Positions 9,641-19,054 of a DNA stretch of 64,000 nucleotides are shown here, in pieces. Each line of letters begins with the position of its first letter. Position 1 is the first letter of the stretch. The DNA is from an uncultured Oscillospiraceae bacterium (GTDB taxonomy: Bacteria > Bacillota > Clostridia > Oscillospirales > Oscillospiraceae): positions 1 to 64,000 of the forward strand of contig CAJOIC010000007.1 in the NCBI GenBank assembly GCA_905234625.1. Direction: 5' to 3'. Position numbers and translations under genes: made by a program. The notes under the pieces are model-generated. The model searched no databases, was not told where the DNA came from, and worked only from the letters and a program-made list of their open reading frames with translations.

Positions 9641-10357
9641 ATGCTGATCTATCCCGCCATCGACCTGTACGACGGCAAGGCCGTGCGGCTGTATAAGGGC
9701 GATTACGCCCAAATGACCGTGTACAGCGACGATCCCCTCTCCGTGGCGAAGGATTTTGAGGCCGCCGGCGCCAAAAACATCCACATGGTGGATCTCGCCG
9801 GAGCCAAGGACGGCGCCACCCCCAACTTCGACGTGGTAGCCTCCGTGGCGAAAAGCACCTCTCTCAAGGTGGAGATCGGCGGCGGCGTGCGCTCGGAGGA
9901 GATCGTGAAAAAATACCTCGACGCGGGTATCGACCGGGTCATCCTCGGCACCGCCGCCATCACGAACTGGGACTTTTTCTGCGACATGACGCGGAAATAC
10001 CCCGGGCACATCGCCGCGGGGGTGGACGTCCGGGACGGGTACATCGCCATCAAGGGGTGGCTGGAGACCTCGGCCCTCACCTGCTTCGATTTCTGCGAAA
10101 AGCTGTCTAGCACCGGCGTCCGCGCCGTCATATGCACGGACATCTCCAAGGACGGCGCCATGGGCGGCACGAACCGGGCGCTGTACCGGGACCTGACGGG
10201 CCGGTTCCCGGACCTTGACATCATCGCCTCCGGCGGCGTCTCCACCCTGGACGATATCGCCGCGCTGCGGGATATGGGCCTGCACGGGGCCATCGTGGGC
10301 AAGGCGTACTACATCGGCGCCATCGACCTGAAGGAAGCGATCGAGGTGGCAAAATGA
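9641..10357 (+). CDS. hisA: ProFAR isomerase
   Basis: MLIYPAIDLYDGKAVRLYKGDY. Confidence 0.96.
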   Translation: MLIYPAIDLYDGKAVRLYKGDYAQMTVYSDDPLSVAKDFEAAGAKNIHMVDLAGAKDGATPNFDVVASVAKSTSLKVEIGGGVRSEEIVKKYLDAGIDRVILGTAAITNWDFFCDMTRKYPGHIAAGVDVRDGYIAIKGWLETSALTCFDFCEKLSSTGVRAVICTDISKDGAMGGTNRALYRDLTGRFPDLDIIASGGVSTLDDIAALRDMGLHGAIVGKAYYIGAIDLKEAIEVAK

Positions 10358-11112
10358 TAACGAAACGCATCATCCCCTGCCTGGACGTGAAGGACGGCCG
10401 GGTGGTCAAGGGGGTCAATTTTCTGGGTCTGGCGGACGTGTCCAGCCCCGTGAAGCTCGCGGAATACTACTCCCGCTGCGGCGCGGACGAGCTGGTGTTC
10501 TACGACATCACCGCCTCTGCCGAGGGCCGGACCCTGTTCACCGACATCCTCCGGGAGGCCGCCTCCACCATCTTCATCCCCCTCACCGTGGGCGGCGGCA
10601 TCAATACCGTGGAGGACTTCGACCGGGTGCTCAAATGCGGCGCGGACAAGGTCAGCGTGAACTCCGGCGCCATCAAAGATCCGCAGCTCATCTTTGACGC
10701 CGCCAAGCGCTACGGCAGCCAGTGCGTGGTCCTCTCCGTGGACGCGAAGCGGGTGGATGGGCATTACCGCGTCTTCGCCAAGGGCGGCCGGGAGGATACC
10801 GGCATGGACGCCATCGAGTGGATCAAAAAAGGCGTCGATCTCGGTGCGGGGGAGCTGGTGCTCAACTCCATCGATACCGATGGTGTGAAGCAGGGCTTCG
10901 ACCTTGAGATGCTGGCCGCCGCCTGCGACGCGGTGAGCATCCCGGTCATCGCCTCCGGCGGCGCGGGGGGCATCGGCGATTTCGTCACCCTGTTCAAGAC
11001 CCTTCCCAAGGTGGACGCGGGGCTCGCCGCCTCCATCTTCCACTTCGGGGAGGTCACCATCGACGACCTGAAGAACACGCTTTCCGAAAACGATATCCTG
11101 GTAAGGAGATAA
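10354..11112 (+). CDS. hisF: Imidazole glycerol phosphate synthase subunit HisF
   Basis: MITKRIIPCLDVKDGRVVKGVNF. Confidence 0.97.
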   Translation: MITKRIIPCLDVKDGRVVKGVNFLGLADVSSPVKLAEYYSRCGADELVFYDITASAEGRTLFTDILREAASTIFIPLTVGGGINTVEDFDRVLKCGADKVSVNSGAIKDPQLIFDAAKRYGSQCVVLSVDAKRVDGHYRVFAKGGREDTGMDAIEWIKKGVDLGAGELVLNSIDTDGVKQGFDLEMLAAACDAVSIPVIASGGAGGIGDFVTLFKTLPKVDAGLAASIFHFGEVTIDDLKNTLSENDILVRR

Positions 11113-11115
11113 CCT

Positions 11116-11763
11116 ATGTTTGACATCGACAGCCTGAAATTCGACGACAAGGGCCTCATCCCCGCCGTGGTGGTGGATTCCGGCAGCAAAAAGGTGCTGA
11201 CCGTGGCCTATATGAATAAGGAGAGCCTGCGCATCTCCATGGAAAAAGGCCTCACCTGCTTCTGGAGCCGCTCCCGGCAGGAGCTCTGGCTCAAGGGCGA
11301 GACCAGCGGGAACTACCAGCACATCGTATCCATCACCGCCGACTGCGACCGGGACGCCCTGGTGGTGGAGGTGGTGAAGGACGGTCCCGCCTGCCACCTG
11401 GGCACGGACTCCTGCTTCAACGAGGTCATCTACGAGGGCGAGACGCCCCCCGCCTTCCAATACGAGGCGCTGATGGAGCTCCTCAAAGGCCGGAAGGAGA
11501 ACCCGCCCGAGGGATCCTATACCTCCTACCTCTTCGAGAAGGGCCTGGACAAGATCCTGAAAAAGGTGGGCGAGGAGTGCACCGAGGTCATCATCTCCGC
11601 CAAGGACAACGACAAGCCCAACACGGTCTACGAGCTGGGGGATCTGGCCTATCACGCCATGGTGCTCATGGTGGAGATGGGCATCTCCCTGGAGGAGCTG
11701 AAGACGGAGCTTGCCTCCCGGCACGTCATCGACCACAAGGTCAAGCAGGAGAAGATGAAATAA
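11116..11763 (+). CDS. hisIE: Bifunctional phosphoribosyl-AMP cyclohydrolase/phosphoribosyl-ATP diphosphatase
   Basis: [34 protein letters not shown] (HisI) plus [21 protein letters not shown] (HisE). Confidence 0.95.
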   Translation: MFDIDSLKFDDKGLIPAVVVDSGSKKVLTVAYMNKESLRISMEKGLTCFWSRSRQELWLKGETSGNYQHIVSITADCDRDALVVEVVKDGPACHLGTDSCFNEVIYEGETPPAFQYEALMELLKGRKENPPEGSYTSYLFEKGLDKILKKVGEECTEVIISAKDNDKPNTVYELGDLAYHAMVLMVEMGISLEELKTELASRHVIDHKVKQEKMK

Positions 11764-11780
11764 CCCCCCCGCATCAGAAA

Positions 11781-11830
11781 ACCCGCCGTTCCCGTGACAG
11801 TCCCGGGAACGGCGGGTATTATTATTTTAT
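11781..11830 (+). terminator. Intrinsic terminator at end of his operon
   Basis: acccgccgttcccgtgacagtcccgggaacggcgggtattattatttt. Confidence 0.85.
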
Positions 11831-11836
11831 GCGGTA

Positions 11837-12361
11837 TCACTCCGCGGTGAGCAGATCGATGACCTTGTTGGCGATGGTCTCCGCGCCCGTCCTGAATCGG
11901 CTCTCGACGGCGGCGGCGAGCTCCCCGTCCGGCACGGTCAGGCGCAGGGCGATGACCTCCCCCACCCCGTCCGACAGGCGCAGGCTCACGGACACGGTGC
12001 CATCCTCCTGGGGCTCGGAGGCCGTCTCGATCTGGCGCTCCCGGCGCATCCTGGACACCACCGGCGCCGTCAGTCGGTCCGCCTTGGCCCGGACGGAGTA
12101 GGGAATGCTGGTGCCGACGGCGGCCACGTTCCGGCGGCCCTTCTCGGTGATCTCGTACCGTCCGTCCGTCTCGGCCACGTGGCCGGTCTCCACCAGCTCC
12201 GCGAGGCAGTCCGTATAGTCGAACCAGGTGAAGCCCCCGTCAAACAGCGCAAGATCCGACAGGATCACCGGCTCCACGGGACCGGGGAGCTTTTCAAGGA
12301 TATACAGCAGCAGGATCTTGATGTCCAGTTTGTCGCGGATAAAGCCGAAATGGATGTCCAT
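11837..12361 (-). CDS. DUF4364 family protein
   Basis: MDIHFGFIRDKLDIKILLLYILEKLPGPVEP..., internal start of 248-aa ORF. Confidence 0.75.
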   Translation of the reverse strand: MDIHFGFIRDKLDIKILLLYILEKLPGPVEPVILSDLALFDGGFTWFDYTDCLAELVETGHVAETDGRYEITEKGRRNVAAVGTSIPYSVRAKADRLTAPVVSRMRRERQIETASEPQEDGTVSVSLRLSDGVGEVIALRLTVPDGELAAAVESRFRTGAETIANKVIDLLTAE

Positions 12362-12509
12362 AGCCCGTCTCCTTACCGAAGATACGCCCCTATTATAAAC
12401 CATTTTCCGCCGGAGGTACAGGGGAATTTCACATTTTCCCCCGGGGCGCATAGACTGTACTGAACGCCGGCTTCCGCCGGTACAACAGTTTATAAAGGAG
12501 GGCATCATC

Positions 12510-13277
12510 ATGGCGGAAAGCCAGGAGATCACCGAGGCCGTATGCGTCCATACGAGAAAGATATACGACAGCTGCCGCGACAAGGACTGCGCGGAGGATC
12601 TGCGGGTCTATCCCACCGCAAGCTCCCAGCCGTACATAGACAGCGCCTTCAGCGTGCGCCCCAGCGCCGCGACGCTGCTCTACGCCGACGTCCAGGTGGA
12701 TGAGATCAGCTTCAACCGGGGGTACTACACCGTGGACGTCACCTACTTCTACGACGTGGCGGGCGTCACCTTCCCGGGAGAGAACGCCGTGCACGGCCTG
12801 GCTGTATTCAACAAGCGGGTCATGCTCTTCGGCAGCGAGGGCTCCGCCAAGGTGTTTGCCTCGGACGGCAGCTTCTCCGACGGCAACGCCCAGCCCGTGG
12901 CCGTGGCGGAATGCGTCGATCCCATCATCCTGAACATGAAGCTGGCGGACGCCGTTCCCGGGCCGAGACCTGAGCCCCGGCAGATCCCCCAGAACATCAT
13001 GGACTACTTTGGGGAGGAGCTGGTGCTGGCAGACTGCTGCCGGACCCTCACCTGCACCCTGGGCCAGTTTTCCATCCTCCGGCTGGAGCGTGACAGCCAG
13101 CTCGTCCTGCCGGTGTACGATTACTGCCTGCCCGACAAGGAATGCGAGCCCGGCATCCAGGACGATCCCTGCACCATGTTCAGCCGTATCAACTTCCCCG
13201 TGGACGAATTCTTCCCGCCCGACAGCATCGAGACGGCGGAGGATTATCGCTCCGCAAAGCAGAACCTCGAAGGCTGA
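12510..13277 (+). CDS. Conserved hypothetical, Cys-rich N-terminus (possible spore-associated)
   Basis: 255-aa ORF; VCVHTRKIYDSCRDKDCAEDLRVYPT motif; own RBS aaggagg and terminator. Confidence 0.7.
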   Translation: MAESQEITEAVCVHTRKIYDSCRDKDCAEDLRVYPTASSQPYIDSAFSVRPSAATLLYADVQVDEISFNRGYYTVDVTYFYDVAGVTFPGENAVHGLAVFNKRVMLFGSEGSAKVFASDGSFSDGNAQPVAVAECVDPIILNMKLADAVPGPRPEPRQIPQNIMDYFGEELVLADCCRTLTCTLGQFSILRLERDSQLVLPVYDYCLPDKECEPGIQDDPCTMFSRINFPVDEFFPPDSIETAEDYRSAKQNLEG

Positions 13278-13283
13278 ACTCCA

Positions 13284-13331
13284 CAAAAACCGAAAAGGCC
13301 GCCTCGACGGAGGCGGTCTTATCGGTTTTTC
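13284..13331 (+). terminator. Intrinsic terminator
   Basis: aaaaccgaaaaggccgcctcgacggaggcggtcttatcggttttt. Confidence 0.8.
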
Positions 13332-13358
13332 ATAATCCGGTGCGTTCCGTGGAAAACT

Positions 13359-14040
13359 ATGCTCATGATACTGCGTGAAATAGGTAATTCCATCCTCATT
13401 TACGCCGGGCTCATGCTGCTGATACGCCTGATGGGGAAGCGGCAGCTGGGAGAAATGGAACTGTCCGAGCTCGTCGTCACCATTCTCATATCGGAGGTCG
13501 CTGCCAGACCCATCGTGGAGGAGCACGCCACCCTGCTGGGGGCCCTCGTCCCCGCGGTCACGCTGATGGGGCTGGAGGTCCTGCTGTCGGTGGTCTCGCT
13601 CAAAAACGTGCGTCTGCGGGGCATTCTTTCGGGGAAGCCATCCCTCCTCGTGGTCCGGGGGCGGATCGACCAGGCCCAGATGCGGAAAAACCGCATCACC
13701 CCGGACGAGCTGGCGGAAGCGCTCCGGGACGACGGCCTTCTGGACCTTCGGGACGTTCAGTACGCCGTTCTGGAGACCAGCGGGAAGATTCCCCACGCCG
13801 GAAAAGCAGCCCTCCACCGCCGGGCAGGTGGGCGCGGTGGAGTCCGATCCGGGTTGGCCCGTCATCGTCATCAGCGGGGGCAGGGTCCTGACGGACAACC
13901 TGCGCCGTCTGGGCCGGGACGAAAACTGGCTCCAAAAGCAGCTGAAGCAAAACGGCCTTACCACGCCGGAGCAGGTGTATATGATGACCGCCGACAGTCA
14001 GGACGGGATCTTTCTCGCGCCGATGGAAAAAGACAATTAG
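13359..14040 (+). pseudogene. DUF421/YetF-family membrane protein, frameshifted
   Basis: N-part MLMILREIGNSILIYAGLMLLIRLMGKRQLGEMELSELVVTILISE... and C-part ...GQVGAVESDPGWPVIVISGGRVLTDNLRRLGRDENWL lie in different frames; shift near 13788-13796. Confidence 0.85.
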
Positions 14041-14502
14041 GCGTTCTGGGCCTTGTCCCCCAGGAGCTTCGTCAGCTCCTCCATGAAGGTGTTGATATCC
14101 TTGAACTGGCGATACACCGAGGCGAAGCGGACATAGGCCACCTCACAGATCCTTGAGCCTGGCCATGACCATCTCGCCGATCTCAGCGGTGGAGATCTCC
14201 CGCTCCAGCGCGCCCTGGAGCTCGTTTTCGATCTCGTCGGCCACATCCTCCAGCTGCTGCAGGGACACGGGCCGCTTCTCGCAGGCGCGGACGAGGCCGT
14301 TGATGACCTTCACCCGGTCGAAGCTCTGACGGCTGCCGTCCCGCTTGACCACCACCAGCGGCAGGCGCTCCATGATCTCATAGGTGGTGAAGCGCTTGCG
14401 GCAGGCCATGCACTCGCGGCGGCGGCGGATGGTGCTGCCCTCCTCCGCAGGGCGGGAGTCGATGACCTTGCTCTCCATATACCCACAATAGGGACACTTC
14501 AT
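14037..14502 (-). pseudogene. nrdR: Transcriptional repressor NrdR, frameshifted
   Basis: MKCPYCGYMESKVIDSRPAEEGSTIRRRRECMACRKRFTTYE...MARLKDL then stop; continuation (D)[28 protein letters not shown] in another frame; 2 nt missing near 14143-14147. Confidence 0.9.
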
Positions 14503-14596
14503 GGCTGTTCCTCCCGGTAACACTACATACTGTTCTGCATTATACCACAGGCCGCAAGATATTGCCAGAAAAATATTATGTAACCCTGTAAATATA

Positions 14597-14733
14597 GATC
14601 CAAGCTATACGGTGTAAGCGCAGGGCGAGACCGCGAAGCCGAAGTGTGTGCCGCCAGCAACATCAGAAAAAAGTTGCGCGGCATATACTTCGGCGCCGTC
14701 GGTCCGTCACGAAGGCCGGATATAGCTTGGATC
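14597..14733. repeat. Structured inverted-repeat element (MITE-like or RNA element)
   Basis: perfect 13-bp ends gatccaagctata / tatagcttggatc enclosing a long inner hairpin 14638-14694. Confidence 0.6.
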
Positions 14734-14735
14734 CG

Positions 14736-15332
14736 TTAGATCTCTTCTATGCTGTCCAGGAGCTTTATGAGCTCCTCCCGGGTGACAAGGACGTTCAGCA
14801 CATCCAAAAGGGCGTTGGCGGTGAGGTTTTCCGGCAGGTCCAGAGCCCTCTTGACCCGGGCGCGGCGGACAGCGCTGTCCGGCCGCCCGGAGAGGCCCAG
14901 GGCGTACAGCTCCGCCTTGGTCATGGGCTTTTCCCGGGGCGGGGCGTTTTCCCCCTCGATGGTGGCCCCGGCACGGCGCAGGCAGGTCAGCAGCACCTCC
15001 CCGCTCATGCCCTCCACCCCCAGCTTCCCCTCCTTCCCAGGGCGGCTCTTGCGGCGCTCCTTGCCGGGGACGTCCGGGATATAGGCGTGCTTCACCAGGG
15101 CGGGGTCGATGGCGCTCTTGAGAAAGCTCCGGATGAGGAGCCCGCCGCCGTCGCTGTCCGTGAGGACGATGAGGCCTCGCTTCTCCGCCAGACGGCGCAG
15201 GAGGTCGAGCTTCTCCCGGTCAGAGAAGATGCCGAAGCCGTTCGTCTCCAGGATCACCGTATCCACCACGGTGCTGAGGGCCGCCTTGTCGTAGCGCCCC
15301 TCCACCACGATGGCCTCCCCGACCCGGATCAC
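14736..15332 (-). CDS. rnmV: Toprim-domain protein, ribonuclease M5-like
   Basis: IVVEGRYDKAAL, IVLTDSDGGGLLIRSFL toprim motifs, C-terminal DUF4093-like. Confidence 0.75.
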   Translation of the reverse strand: MIRVGEAIVVEGRYDKAALSTVVDTVILETNGFGIFSDREKLDLLRRLAEKRGLIVLTDSDGGGLLIRSFLKSAIDPALVKHAYIPDVPGKERRKSRPGKEGKLGVEGMSGEVLLTCLRRAGATIEGENAPPREKPMTKAELYALGLSGRPDSAVRRARVKRALDLPENLTANALLDVLNVLVTREELIKLLDSIEEI

Positions 15333-16378
15333 GCCTTGTCCAGCGCCAGGCGAAGGATCAGCTCCTTCATGCGCTCCTCCGGGTCAGGTCCGCCGTCCTT
15401 CATGCCGAAATCGCACTCCACGCACAGCCGCACCGCTCGGGCCAGACGCTCCCGGCTGTAATTGCGGCAGGTGCGCTTGAGGATGCTCAGACCGTAAGAG
15501 TTCCGGCCCAGCTCCGGCACACAGTCCACGATGAAGCTCTCCGGCCGGCGCTCGTCCGCCGCCACCCGGGCGGCATAGAGCCGGCGGAACTGCTCGCTGA
15601 TCATGGCGATCTGGAAGGCGGGGGGCGTGTCCTTGTCCGCCAGCAGATCGGACAGCAGGGACGCGGCCTTATCGTACTCCTTGGCGCCCAGGGCGTCCGT
15701 CAGCTGGAAGATGGTGGTCTCCGGCGCGCGCTTGGCCACGGCGTCGATGTCGGCCCGGAGGACCTCCTCCCCCTTGGCCGCGGCGCAGATCTTCGTGATC
15801 TCCGGGATGAGGGCGTTCATGCGGCTGCCGCATACCCAGAGGAGGTAGCTGGCGGTGCCTCCGTCGATGCGCTTGCCCTGGCTCTCCACCCGGCGGCGCA
15901 CCCAGCGGATCATATCCCCCTCCCCGGGGGAGGTGAATTCCAGGTCGATCCCCTCCTTCCGGAGGGTCTTCACCAGGGTGAGCTTGCCGTCTGGCTTATA
16001 TCCCGGAGCGAAGACGAAGACCACCGTCGTCCACTCCGGCAGATCGGACAAAAGCCCCTTCATAAGCTCCGGGTCATAGCCGGAGGTCCGGTTCACATCC
16101 ATGTCCCGCACCTCCACGAGGGTCCGCTCCCCCATGAAGGGCATGGCCTCCACGGCGTCCCGGAAGCCGCTCATGTCCAGGCCTGGGCCCCGGAAGCGGT
16201 GGAGGTTGAAGGCCTCCGTCCCCTCCTCCACGGCGAGCTTTTTGAGCTCCGAGAGGAAGCTGTCCCGCAGGTAGTCCTCCTCGCCCCGGAGCATATAAAG
16301 CCGCGCGGGTCCCTCAGCCCGGAGCTTTTTGAGCTCCGCGCCGTAGTCAAAAGCCGGTTTTGTGGTCGTCTTCGCCAT
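15329..16378 (-). CDS. holA: DNA polymerase III subunit delta
   Basis: RLYMLRGEEDYLRDSFLSELKKL...FQLTDALGAKEYDKAASLLSDLL. Confidence 0.9.
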   Translation of the reverse strand: MAKTTTKPAFDYGAELKKLRAEGPARLYMLRGEEDYLRDSFLSELKKLAVEEGTEAFNLHRFRGPGLDMSGFRDAVEAMPFMGERTLVEVRDMDVNRTSGYDPELMKGLLSDLPEWTTVVFVFAPGYKPDGKLTLVKTLRKEGIDLEFTSPGEGDMIRWVRRRVESQGKRIDGGTASYLLWVCGSRMNALIPEITKICAAAKGEEVLRADIDAVAKRAPETTIFQLTDALGAKEYDKAASLLSDLLADKDTPPAFQIAMISEQFRRLYAARVAADERRPESFIVDCVPELGRNSYGLSILKRTCRNYSRERLARAVRLCVECDFGMKDGGPDPEERMKELILRLALDKA

Positions 16379-18656
16379 ATCGATCCGTCTCTTTCATCGA
16401 AATCGTCACCGTGCCGTCCTCGTCCGTCCGCAGGACCTCGTCACAGTACCGGTCCAGCCGGTCCAGTCCCTCCTCAGAGGGCAGGCCGTAGGAGTTCACA
16501 CCCACGGAGATCACCGCCGTCTCCGGGTCCGCCGCCCGTAGAAACAGGGCGCTTCCCGCGCTTGCGGAGCCGTGATGTCCCGCCACCAGGACATCCACGT
16601 CCCGCAGGCAGCCCTGCTCCAGAAGGGAGCGCTCCGCCGTCTCCCCCGCGTCCCCCATGACGAGTGCCGTCGCGCCGGGCCAGGAGGCCATGACCACGAT
16701 GCCGCGGTCGTTATCATCCTTCCCCTCCGGCAGCAGCAGGTCGACAGTCAGCTCTCCCAGGGCATACGCCTCCCGGGAGTTCAGCTCCGTCACCGCCGTG
16801 CCGTACCTCTCCGCATAGACGCGGAGCTCTTCGATATCCTCCGGCGCTGCCGCAGCGGGGAGGAGGATCCGGCCCACCGGCATGCGGTACAACAGGGTCT
16901 CCACGCCGTTCACGTGGTCGTCGTCCAGATGAGTGAGGATGAGAAGGTCCACGCTCTTCTTTCCGGCGGCCCGGAGCCAGTCCGCCGCCGTGTCTCCGGC
17001 GTCGGTCATGCCTGAGCCGCCGCAGTCCACCACTACGGAGCTATCCCTGTCCAGCAGGACCACGCACTCCCCCTGGCCCACATCCAGGACGGAGATCTCC
17101 CGCCGTCCCAGCGCCAGCCGGGCGCCGCTCCACAGAAACACCAGACACAGACCCATGACAGCCAGCTCCGCCGGGATCACGGCAGGCCACGCCCGGCCTT
17201 TTCTCCGCAGGACAAGCCACACCGCCAGCATGACATAGACAAGGACCAGCCACACCACCGCCGCCGGGTCCGCGGTGTACAGGCAGGAAAAGGGCCGCCG
17301 GGCCACGGCGCGGAACACCAGAAAGCACCACCGCACGCCCCAGGTCATGACCTGTGCCGCCAGCCGCGCCAGGGTCGGCAGGAGAGCGTTCACACCGCAG
17401 AGGACATACCCCGCCGCGAAGAGGAACTCCACCACCGGCAGCGCCAGCAGGTTCGCGGCGAAGGCAAGCAAGGGCACGGCGCCGAAATAGTACGCCGCTA
17501 CGGGAATGGACAGCGCCGTGGCGCTGAAGGTGGCCGCCAGGTTCGTCAGGATCCTCGGCGGGACGCCCCGCAGGCACTCCGGCAGATGCCGCCAGAGCCG
17601 TCGGAGCCGGGATATCCGGCGCAGGAGCTTTGGCATGAAGAAGGCATAGCCCGCCATGCAGGCAAAGCTCAGCTGCAGGGAGATGCCGCCCACGGCCATG
17701 GGATTTATCAGCAGGATGAGCAGCAGGGCCGCGGCAAGGCCGGTGGGACTGTCGCTCTCCCGGTCCGCCAGAGGCGCGCCCATATAGACGGTCTGCATCA
17801 GCGCCGCCCGGACCACGGAGGGTCCCGCGCCGGACATGAGCACGAACAGCCCCATCACCGGCAGGCACAGGAGCGTGGTACGCTTGCCCCGGCCGAACAG
17901 GCGGCGGATGAACTCCACCAGGATGAACACGTGCATCCCGCTGACCGCCACCGCGTGGAGCACCCCGGCGGCGCGCATATCGCCGTAGAGCTCCGGGTCC
18001 GCGTACAGGTCCTCCTTGTCCCCGGTGAGGAGCGCCTGCATAAAAACGCCCGCGCGTCCGGGAAACAGCGCCCGGCAGGTATTGCCCACATACCGGGCGA
18101 TGCGTTGGGGAAAGTACAGCCACGCCGACGGCGCCCGGCCCAGGAGGGCCACGTCGCCCTTGATGTATCCCGTCATCATCCGTCCCGCCGCCGTGGCGGT
18201 GTGGGACCGCTCCTCGCCCCGGAGCATGGCGGACCGGACCCGGACGGTGCAGGAGATCATGTCTCCCGGCTCCAGCGCCGGAAGCTCATCGTGATAGAGG
18301 TAGAGGTACGCTCTGACATGGGGCGCGCCATCCGTCACCGTGACGGACAGCCGGGTATAGCCCTCCCGCTCCAGGGGCCAGTCCGTCACCCGGGCGGTGA
18401 CGGTCACATCCTGCCCCGTCAGAGCCTCGCAGGGGGCGGCCCTCAGCTCATAGGACCCCCACCAGTACAGCAGGCCCACAGCGGCGGAGAGGATGAGGAG
18501 CATGGCCCGGCGGCGCACCCGCTTCCAGGGCAGGAGGCCCAGGGCGCATACGACAAGGGCTGCCGCGATATACGGCAGCCCCGGAGTCGGCAAAACATAT
18601 TCCGCCAGAAACGCCGCGGCAGCAAAGCCGGTGGCAGCCCATGCGAGCTTCCTCAC
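16347..18656 (-). CDS. comEC: ComEC/Rec2 family DNA uptake channel with metallo-beta-lactamase domain
   Basis: 769 aa; AVSGMHVFILVEFIRRLFGRG, LILTHLDDDHVNGVE, VLVAGHHGSASA. Confidence 0.93.
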   Translation of the reverse strand: MRKLAWAATGFAAAAFLAEYVLPTPGLPYIAAALVVCALGLLPWKRVRRRAMLLILSAAVGLLYWWGSYELRAAPCEALTGQDVTVTARVTDWPLEREGYTRLSVTVTDGAPHVRAYLYLYHDELPALEPGDMISCTVRVRSAMLRGEERSHTATAAGRMMTGYIKGDVALLGRAPSAWLYFPQRIARYVGNTCRALFPGRAGVFMQALLTGDKEDLYADPELYGDMRAAGVLHAVAVSGMHVFILVEFIRRLFGRGKRTTLLCLPVMGLFVLMSGAGPSVVRAALMQTVYMGAPLADRESDSPTGLAAALLLILLINPMAVGGISLQLSFACMAGYAFFMPKLLRRISRLRRLWRHLPECLRGVPPRILTNLAATFSATALSIPVAAYYFGAVPLLAFAANLLALPVVEFLFAAGYVLCGVNALLPTLARLAAQVMTWGVRWCFLVFRAVARRPFSCLYTADPAAVVWLVLVYVMLAVWLVLRRKGRAWPAVIPAELAVMGLCLVFLWSGARLALGRREISVLDVGQGECVVLLDRDSSVVVDCGGSGMTDAGDTAADWLRAAGKKSVDLLILTHLDDDHVNGVETLLYRMPVGRILLPAAAAPEDIEELRVYAERYGTAVTELNSREAYALGELTVDLLLPEGKDDNDRGIVVMASWPGATALVMGDAGETAERSLLEQGCLRDVDVLVAGHHGSASAGSALFLRAADPETAVISVGVNSYGLPSEEGLDRLDRYCDEVLRTDEDGTVTISMKETDRYGEDDHKTGF

Positions 18657-18665
18657 AGTCGTTTC

Positions 18666-19028
18666 TTACGCCATCTGATCTTCCAGGCGCTTGCCGCCCA
18701 GGATGTGGAAGTGGAGGTGACGCACCGTCTGCCCGGCGTCGCCGCCCACGTTCGACACGATGCGGTAGCCGCCGGTGAGGCCCTCCGCCGCGGCGATCTG
18801 CGGGATGACCGCCAGGATGTGAGCCGCCAGGGCGGCATTATCCGCGTTCAGCTCGTCCGCCGAGGCGATATGGGTCTTGGGGATCACCAGGATATGGGTG
18901 GGTGCCTGAGGTGCGATGTCCCGGAAGGCGAAGCAGGCGTCGTCCTCGTAGACCTTCGTGGAGGGGATGTCTCCCCTGATGATATTGCAGAACAGGCAGT
19001 CGGGATCGTAATTCTTCACGTCAGACAT
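18666..19028 (-). CDS. HIT family (HinT-like) protein
   Basis: DCLFCNIIRGDIPSTKVYEDD...VRHLHFHILGGK HxHxH motif. Confidence 0.92.
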   Translation of the reverse strand: MSDVKNYDPDCLFCNIIRGDIPSTKVYEDDACFAFRDIAPQAPTHILVIPKTHIASADELNADNAALAAHILAVIPQIAAAEGLTGGYRIVSNVGGDAGQTVRHLHFHILGGKRLEDQMA

Positions 19029-19054
19029 TGTCAGCTTACCTTTCTATTTTCTGA

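Noticed and set aside
14597-14733. Insertion sequence
   Set aside because: Only ~137 bp, with no transposase ORF and no clear target-site duplication; kept only as a MITE-like or RNA candidate
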